Source: an uncultured Lewinella sp.
Lineage (GTDB): Bacteria; Bacteroidota; Bacteroidia; Chitinophagales; Saprospiraceae
Length of the DNA stretch: 38,421 bases
Direction of reading: 5' to 3'
NCBI GenBank assembly: GCA_913057785.1
Contig: CAJXPD010000077.1
Span: 1 to 38,421, forward strand
Below the pieces are notes generated by a model that had not been told where the DNA came from, did not search any database, and worked only from the letters and a program-made list of their open reading frames with translations. The position numbers were made by a program, and so were the translations under genes. Numbering within the stretch: position 1 is the first letter of the stretch; every line of letters starts with the position of its first letter. This document shows positions 32,859 to 38,421 of the stretch, piece by piece.

Positions 32859-34649
32859 TTACCAACCAGGGTTCTGTTTTAAGTTTGGATTCTGTGACAA
32901 TGCACTAATCGGCAATGGCCACAGGTAATGCTTGCTTTCATCAAATACTGGATCCTCGTAGTCGGTACCTTTGTAGATTTCTAGATACTCAACTCCATCC
33001 ACCATGCCGGATTGAACAGTCACTGTACCACCAGGATCTACAGCTGTCCTGTTGGCTTCATCCCAACGCATACCATAGTCCTTCTGTTCCAGTTTCTTGC
33101 CTTGCTTCCATCTTCGCAAATCGTCATAACGGAAGCCTTCCATAAACAATTCAATTCTTCGTTCACGTCGGATCTCAGCCAGTACAGCAGAAATTCCATC
33201 ATCGGCATAACGTGGATCCATTTCCGGATTAGCATCCAAATGCACCATTCCGACACGATCACGAAGTAGATTGATACTAATGTCAAGGTCCTCCTGTGAG
33301 ATCGTTCCACCACCCAATTCACACTTTGCTTCGGCATAGTTCAGCAATGCTTCGCCAAATCTCAACGTGATAGCTGGTGTTTCAGAAGAATTATAAGAGG
33401 CATGGGCTGCGCCTACCTCGTAAACCTTAATAATGTGATATCCCGTATAAACTCTCAATCCACCTGCCATGCCCTGCACTCGCGGATAGGTATAACGGTC
33501 AAAATCATGATTACCATAACGATAAATGGCTTGGTCATCAGGATGGAGGACTGTTTGACGTAGGCGAGGATCACGGTTTTCAAAAATATCTTTGTACACC
33601 GCATCACCTTTATATAGCGGAGATAGTGTAATAGGTTTCCCATCTGTACACAAGTAGTCTTCCACCATGCTCTTAGTAGCACCGCCATTATAGCTTCGAT
33701 GGTAACTTTGGACGTGATTAGTGAAAATTCCACGCTCATATCTTCTCCAATACAGTACCTCAGGATTTCCAGTAAGATCCGTCATGCGATGGCTAGCATT
33801 GTAATCACTGGCAGGGTCACCTGTTTGATAGAGAGAATAAGGTCCATCCTGCATCAACTCAAGCGCAGCATTAGCAGCTTCAGTCAGCCATTGTTCAGCT
33901 CCTGATAATCCATGATACTTACGCCAAGTACCTTCAAATAAGGCAACTCTCGACTTTATCAGTAAAGCGCCCCAACGATTAACTCTACCAGGAGCATTAC
34001 CATCTCCCCAATCATTTGGCAAATGCTGGGTGGCAAAATTCAGGTCTTCCAAAACTTTACCCATCACGAAATCCCGACCATCCCGCTCTCCATTCAGAAT
34101 TTCTTCATCATCGGTGCTCAGCTCTCTGTCTACCCACTGTGCTGATCCGAATTTAGAGATCTTATCGGCATAGAACCAGCCACGCATCAGACGTGCCTCG
34201 CCGACGTACTTATTTCGAGCCTCATCAGGAATCTGAGCCTTACCATAATTATCCATTCCAACATTAATAGCTCTCAGAAAATCAAATCCTCGATAGCCAT
34301 ATGGGAATGGGCCATTGGGTGGAAAATGCTTCCCCGCTCTTACCCTTTGATAGAGATCATGTCTAGGGTGGCGAGGAGCAGTGTTGTCAGAAAAACCGCT
34401 GATATGCCAGATGCCATATCTGTGGCTATTGAAGGCATCTCGATGCCCCATAAAAATGGGTACGTTTTCATCGAGACGAGCCAAATGGTATAGACTATTG
34501 TTGTATACTCTTAGGTCATTTTCAGTGTTCCAGAAAGATGAATTACTGATTTCATCCAAAGGAACTTTATCCAAAAACTCATCATTGCAACTGAAGGACA
34601 ATAGCCCTAGAAAAGCGACTAGAATTGTTCTTATAAAATAATTTTTCAT
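32859..34649 (-). CDS. SusD/RagB family glycan-binding lipoprotein
   Basis: 596 residues from the ATG at 34649; the open frame extends to 34745, but the extra 32 residues come from a hairpin and the true N-terminus is the lipoprotein signal MKNYFIRTILVAFLGLLSFSC. SusD hallmarks are present: CNDEFLDKVPLDEISNSSFWNTENDL, TPR-like helices, and the C-terminal ERRIELFMEGFRYDDLRRWK motif and LWPLPISALSQNPNLKQNPGW ending. It captures oligosaccharides at the cell surface and forms a lid on the adjacent SusC channel. The gene lies 116 bp downstream of the SusC-like gene. Confidence 0.96.
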   Translation of the reverse strand: MKNYFIRTILVAFLGLLSFSCNDEFLDKVPLDEISNSSFWNTENDLRVYNNSLYHLARLDENVPIFMGHRDAFNSHRYGIWHISGFSDNTAPRHPRHDLYQRVRAGKHFPPNGPFPYGYRGFDFLRAINVGMDNYGKAQIPDEARNKYVGEARLMRGWFYADKISKFGSAQWVDRELSTDDEEILNGERDGRDFVMGKVLEDLNFATQHLPNDWGDGNAPGRVNRWGALLIKSRVALFEGTWRKYHGLSGAEQWLTEAANAALELMQDGPYSLYQTGDPASDYNASHRMTDLTGNPEVLYWRRYERGIFTNHVQSYHRSYNGGATKSMVEDYLCTDGKPITLSPLYKGDAVYKDIFENRDPRLRQTVLHPDDQAIYRYGNHDFDRYTYPRVQGMAGGLRVYTGYHIIKVYEVGAAHASYNSSETPAITLRFGEALLNYAEAKCELGGGTISQEDLDISINLLRDRVGMVHLDANPEMDPRYADDGISAVLAEIRRERRIELFMEGFRYDDLRRWKQGKKLEQKDYGMRWDEANRTAVDPGGTVTVQSGMVDGVEYLEIYKGTDYEDPVFDESKHYLWPLPISALSQNPNLKQNPGW

Positions 34650-34684
34650 TGTCTTTACTTTTTTAGCCTTCTCTGATACTTCTC

Positions 34685-34743
34685 GTGGTCCTGGCTGGCT
34701 AGGAAGCCCAAGTAGACCCGCCTGGCCAATGGGACAAGACCAC
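34685..34743 (-). repeat. Imperfect long hairpin between susC-like and susD-like genes
   Basis: GTGGTC (34685-34690) and GACCAC (34738-34743) enclose a second imperfect pairing (TGGCTGGC with GCCTGGCCA). It may set the SusC:SusD expression ratio by attenuation or mRNA protection. Confidence 0.45.
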
Positions 34744-34765
34744 AAAAACTATCGGATAACCAATA

Positions 34766-37700
34766 TTAAATTGATACTCTTAAACCAAAAGCAAAACTGC
34801 GCTGCTTGTAATACTCTTGTGTCAAAGTAGGTCTTACCTCAGGATCAAGTGGCTTACGCATATTGGTGAATTCCCAAATATTTGCTCCAGTCAAATAAAT
34901 TTGCACATCGGAAATTCCAATTTTTCCTAGTTTATCCATTGGTAAGAAATACGAAAGTGTTACGTTCTTCAATCTTACGAAAGCAGCATTCTGTACGTAA
35001 CGACTTTGTGGCTGTACATTTTGCTTAGTATTGGTGGAAATGTGAGGAGCAGGGAAGTAAGCATCCCGGTTCTCTTCACTCCAAGTATCTGTGATGTAAT
35101 AGTTCTCAACGTGTCCAGCATTAAATGGATAGAAGGCTACCCAGTTACCATTTGGAGGCCAGTATTGTTGCTTCAAAACGCCTTGGAAGAAGACATTCAG
35201 TGAAATATTCTTATATCGCAGGTCGGTATTAATACCAAAGTTGTATCTAGGCGCTTCATTGGCGATGATAGCCAAGTCTCCATGATTCTCAAGAGTATTA
35301 TCACCTACAGTGATCTTACCATCACCATCCAGATCGGAATATCTGATATCCCCTGGTCTCCAGTTGGCTCCAATATTGGACTGATCAGCAGAAGTACTCA
35401 CCTCTTCTTCTGTCTGGAAGATACCTTGTGTAATGTATCCCCAACGATCACCAATTTGGTATCCTACGTAGTACTCATCAAGTGATCCCGTTGGATTATC
35501 ATATTTGGTAATTTCTGCTCTAGAATCAGATAGGGCTAAAGTGATTCCGTAGTCCCAATCTTTATTGATTCTTTCTCTCCAAGTAGCTGCTAATTCCCAG
35601 CCTGTAGTTTTCAGGTCAGCTGCATTGGCATCAGGACCAGGCGTACCGAGAATAGAAGGATAAGAAACACCCGTCAACATATCTTTAGTCTCTCTAGAGA
35701 AGATATCAAAGGCGATATCTAGCTTATTGTTGAGGACAGATATATCAATTCCCAAGTTTTGGGAAGTAACCGATTCCCAAGTCAGGGTAGGACTCACTAG
35801 ACCAGCAGCGGATACGTATGGTGCACGTGCGCCTGCTGAGAACATATAAGGCGAAGTAGAGGAACCCAAAGTAGGAATGGCAGGATAGAAGTTGTTGCCT
35901 AGCAACTGGTTACCCAAAGTACCATAAGAAGCCCGTAGCTTAAGGTTATCTAGCCAGCCTGCAGTGCCCTCCATGAAACCTTCCTGAGAGATCCTCCAGC
36001 CTGCAGAGAAGGATGGGAAGAATCCAAATCGATCATCCTTTGGAAATCTAGAAGTACCATCATAACGTCCATTGGCTTCGAACAAATAGCGCTCCTTGAA
36101 GATGTAGTTAACTCGGTAGAAAACACCGCGCAAGGAAACATCAGATTTACCACCATAAGTCTCCTGGCTTCCAGTTGTTGCATTCAAGTCTGCTACATTT
36201 GGTGTGATTAAACCGAAAGCTCTTGATCTAATAAATTGGTTTTTACCCCATTCTTGATTAAACCCGACCATTACCTTGAAATAATGGGTATTATCTTGAT
36301 CAATCGTATAATCAGCATAGGTATTCAACACATAGTATTGATTATTATTAGCTTGATTATTGATATAATCCGTGGCACTGAAGCCATTTCCTATAACCAG
36401 TGCATTTAGATCCTGATTTTCGATCACATCCACCTTACTTCGAACTTGCTGAAGGTCCCGGTAAGTGTAGTTGGCAGAAAATTCTCCTCTGATATTTAGC
36501 CCAGGAAGCGGACTGAGGGTTGCCCCTTGTGTGAGAATGATGTCATTTCTAGTCCAAGTATCACGTCCGCCTTGCTCCAGATAAGGTAAGAAATTCACAC
36601 TCTGGAAGTGCATACCGATATACTGCTCGTATTGATCCCTGTCCCCTGGCGTCAAATAGTAATCAAGATCAGGGAAAGTGAGCGGATTCAGTGGATTAAC
36701 GCGGGCAAAGGTGTTGATATTAACATCCCAATTGTAAAAGTGGGGTTTGTCACTTTGTTCCGTAGTAACCAATGCTCTGGAATCCAGTTTTAACCACTCA
36801 TTGATCTTTACGTCTCCCTTGATCAAAGCGTTGTAACGCTTGAAGTTCTCGTTCTTATCCTTGTTTTTCAAGTATCCATCCTTGTCCAGGACACCAATGG
36901 ATACGTAATAAGAGGACCGATCACTTGCTCCAGAGATACTAAGATCATATTTTGATTGTGGCGCCCAGTCCGTGAGGATTTGGTCTTGATAGTTATTGAA
37001 ACCATAGAAGCGAAGCGAACCATTAAATACCCCCCAAGCGTTTTCGGGCGTTGGGTTTTCACTATATCTTCGCGTACCATCTATGTAATCCTGATCAAAC
37101 CCAGTTCCATTGGTACGGTACGTGGCTAAATCCCTAGCTTTAACATACTCATAAGGATCATTCACGGGATCGATAAACATGATCGGCTTAGAGGCCGCAA
37201 GCTCCGTTCCGAAAGTAAGTCTCATTTTTCCTTCCCGACCCTTTTTCGTTTCCACCAGAATAACACCAAAGGCGGCACGAGCACCGTAAACGGCAGCCGC
37301 TGAGGCATCTTTTAGTACACTGATATTGGCTATATCATTAGGGTTCAGCTTATTGAGATCCATTGGCACACCATCTACTAACACCAGCGGGCTACCTCCA
37401 TTGATGGACTCAAATCCTCTGATATTAAAATCGATGGGAGATGCAGGATCTCCATTTCTAATGTTCACGTTAAGGTTGGCAATAACCCCTTGCAAGCCTT
37501 CCCCAACGTTTGGAATTGGTCTGGATTCCAGCCTTTCTCCATCCATGGCTGCTACCGCTCCAGTCAAATTGACCTTCTTCTGTGAGCCATATCCTACCAC
37601 CACAACTTCATCCAAAGATGTTACGCTAGCTTCCAAGGCCACATCAACTACGGAGCGGCCATCTACGGATACTTCTAAAGGTGCATATCCCGTATAAGAA

Positions 37701-38329
37701 AACACCAATACAGCGTTCTCATCCTCAAGATCAAGTGAATATTTGCCATCCAAATCCGTTATCGTACCGGAGCTAGTTCCTTTCACCAGAATGGATACGC
37801 CGATTAAGGGTATTCCCTCGTCAGCAGAGGTCACAGTTCCTGTAATTTTGGCCTTCTCCTCTAAATCCACTATTGCCTCTGTAATAGAGCGGAATTGCTG
37901 AGACGGAGCTTTAGATGTTCTTTGCAGACGAATCTCGCCCCTGTTTTCCAGTTTCTGGATTTGCTTTATTTTCCTTTCCAGTTTTTTGGCATTCTTTGTG
38001 CCTTTCTTGTCATTTCTGAAAATCACAAAATATTTCTTGCCGATTGGCTTGTGCTCAAAACCGGTCAGTTTTAGCAATCGCCCTAGGGCAGACTCCAATT
38101 TCTCTCCTTTAATGAAATGGAAATCCACCTTCACGTCACGAAGCAATTTGGTCTCATAAGAGAACACTACCTCATAACGCTCGCTCATTTCTTCTAGTAC
38201 CGAAATGAATTGCTTGGGTTGGAAATCCGAGAAACCGGATGAAGCTAAGAGTGGCTGTAGAATGCCTGGGAGTACAAAAAAGAGCATCCACAGCAAATTC
38301 CTTGGCTTGTAGAATTTGGCAAAATTCAT
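34766..38329 (-). CDS. SusC/RagA family TonB-dependent transporter with STN domain
   Basis: 1187 residues. Signal peptide (about 1-30), then an STN (secretin/TonB short N-terminal) domain at about 35-110 (FISVLEEMSERYEVVFSYE), a carboxypeptidase-regulatory-like domain at about 165-240 (ITGTVTSADEGIPLIGVSI), the TonB-box/plug region (SLDEVVVVGYGSQKKVNLTG), the plug with LVLVDGVP and SVLKDASAAAVYGARAAFG, and a 22-strand barrel to the end. It imports glycan fragments delivered by SusD using TonB energy. The STN domain is characteristic of receptors that signal to an anti-sigma factor, but no sigma/anti-sigma pair lies in the window. First gene of the operon. Confidence 0.97.
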   Translation of the reverse strand: MNFAKFYKPRNLLWMLFFVLPGILQPLLASSGFSDFQPKQFISVLEEMSERYEVVFSYETKLLRDVKVDFHFIKGEKLESALGRLLKLTGFEHKPIGKKYFVIFRNDKKGTKNAKKLERKIKQIQKLENRGEIRLQRTSKAPSQQFRSITEAIVDLEEKAKITGTVTSADEGIPLIGVSILVKGTSSGTITDLDGKYSLDLEDENAVLVFSYTGYAPLEVSVDGRSVVDVALEASVTSLDEVVVVGYGSQKKVNLTGAVAAMDGERLESRPIPNVGEGLQGVIANLNVNIRNGDPASPIDFNIRGFESINGGSPLVLVDGVPMDLNKLNPNDIANISVLKDASAAAVYGARAAFGVILVETKKGREGKMRLTFGTELAASKPIMFIDPVNDPYEYVKARDLATYRTNGTGFDQDYIDGTRRYSENPTPENAWGVFNGSLRFYGFNNYQDQILTDWAPQSKYDLSISGASDRSSYYVSIGVLDKDGYLKNKDKNENFKRYNALIKGDVKINEWLKLDSRALVTTEQSDKPHFYNWDVNINTFARVNPLNPLTFPDLDYYLTPGDRDQYEQYIGMHFQSVNFLPYLEQGGRDTWTRNDIILTQGATLSPLPGLNIRGEFSANYTYRDLQQVRSKVDVIENQDLNALVIGNGFSATDYINNQANNNQYYVLNTYADYTIDQDNTHYFKVMVGFNQEWGKNQFIRSRAFGLITPNVADLNATTGSQETYGGKSDVSLRGVFYRVNYIFKERYLFEANGRYDGTSRFPKDDRFGFFPSFSAGWRISQEGFMEGTAGWLDNLKLRASYGTLGNQLLGNNFYPAIPTLGSSTSPYMFSAGARAPYVSAAGLVSPTLTWESVTSQNLGIDISVLNNKLDIAFDIFSRETKDMLTGVSYPSILGTPGPDANAADLKTTGWELAATWRERINKDWDYGITLALSDSRAEITKYDNPTGSLDEYYVGYQIGDRWGYITQGIFQTEEEVSTSADQSNIGANWRPGDIRYSDLDGDGKITVGDNTLENHGDLAIIANEAPRYNFGINTDLRYKNISLNVFFQGVLKQQYWPPNGNWVAFYPFNAGHVENYYITDTWSEENRDAYFPAPHISTNTKQNVQPQSRYVQNAAFVRLKNVTLSYFLPMDKLGKIGISDVQIYLTGANIWEFTNMRKPLDPEVRPTLTQEYYKQRSFAFGLRVSI

Positions 38330-38421
38330 AATCTTAGTGATTTATTTAGTTAACTTATAGATAGCTGGGAGGCGGCTCTACCTAGCGGCCTTCCGGCATT
38401 TTACTTTTTTGGAAACAGTTA

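Noticed and set aside
34650..34745. N-terminal 32-residue extension of the SusD-like protein
   Set aside because: It would place non-signal sequence derived from the intergenic hairpin ahead of a textbook lipoprotein signal; the ATG at 34649 is the better start.

Overview
The window comes from a member of the Bacteroidota, probably a polysaccharide-degrading (perhaps marine) lineage such as a Saprospiria/Lewinella relative. The genus is inference. The phylum call rests on a SusC/SusD pair, a type IX secretion (T9SS) sorting domain, the rpmB-rpmG-DUF4295-ftsY gene order, and several promoters of the form TTG-N20-TAnnTTTG.

Region 1 (1-15180) is a glycan-degradation island. A leftward pair (GH29 alpha-fucosidase, then a GH20 hexosaminidase that runs off the left edge) diverges from a rightward cluster. 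The cluster holds a large glycosidase-like protein with an inserted beta-sandwich, a lipoprotein S1 sulfatase, a GH117/GH43-like propeller enzyme, an esterase-propeller fusion and an SGNH lipoprotein esterase. A leftward YitT-family membrane protein and an unusual GH31 enzyme follow. Together they suggest breakdown of a fucosylated, hexosamine-containing, sulfated and acylated glycan.

Region 2 (15181-20760) is housekeeping: tRNA-Arg(ACG) sandwiched between decayed tRNA pieces, rpmB, rpmG, the DUF4295 gene and ftsY. After these come a secreted SH3-like protein, a CPBP membrane protease and a lumazine-binding-like gene interrupted by one in-frame stop.

Region 3 (20760-25900) is the most unusual part. 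It has two paralogous single-chain, two-lobed aspartic proteases, a PhcB-like SAM methyltransferase and a stand-alone AraC DNA-binding domain. A repeated operator, GNAACAATRNCTAAA, lies at four promoters. In all four, the last repeat starts exactly 36 nt before a -7-like element. Three of these promoters face the two proteases and the methyltransferase. The fourth, on the minus strand, faces no gene but would drive a transcript of about 79 nt ending in a strong intrinsic terminator, a candidate small RNA. This looks like a compact, undescribed regulon.

Region 4 (25898-29265) has a quinone oxidoreductase and a leftward two-gene unit of unknown function. The larger protein carries a peptidoglycan-binding-like motif and amphipathic/hydrophobic C-terminal helices.

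Region 5 (29478-38421) is a leftward polysaccharide utilization locus: SusC with an STN domain, SusD, a heparinase II/III-like polysaccharide lyase, and a leucine-rich-repeat T9SS cargo protein, closed by an intrinsic terminator. No CRISPR array, transposase or complete mobile element was seen.
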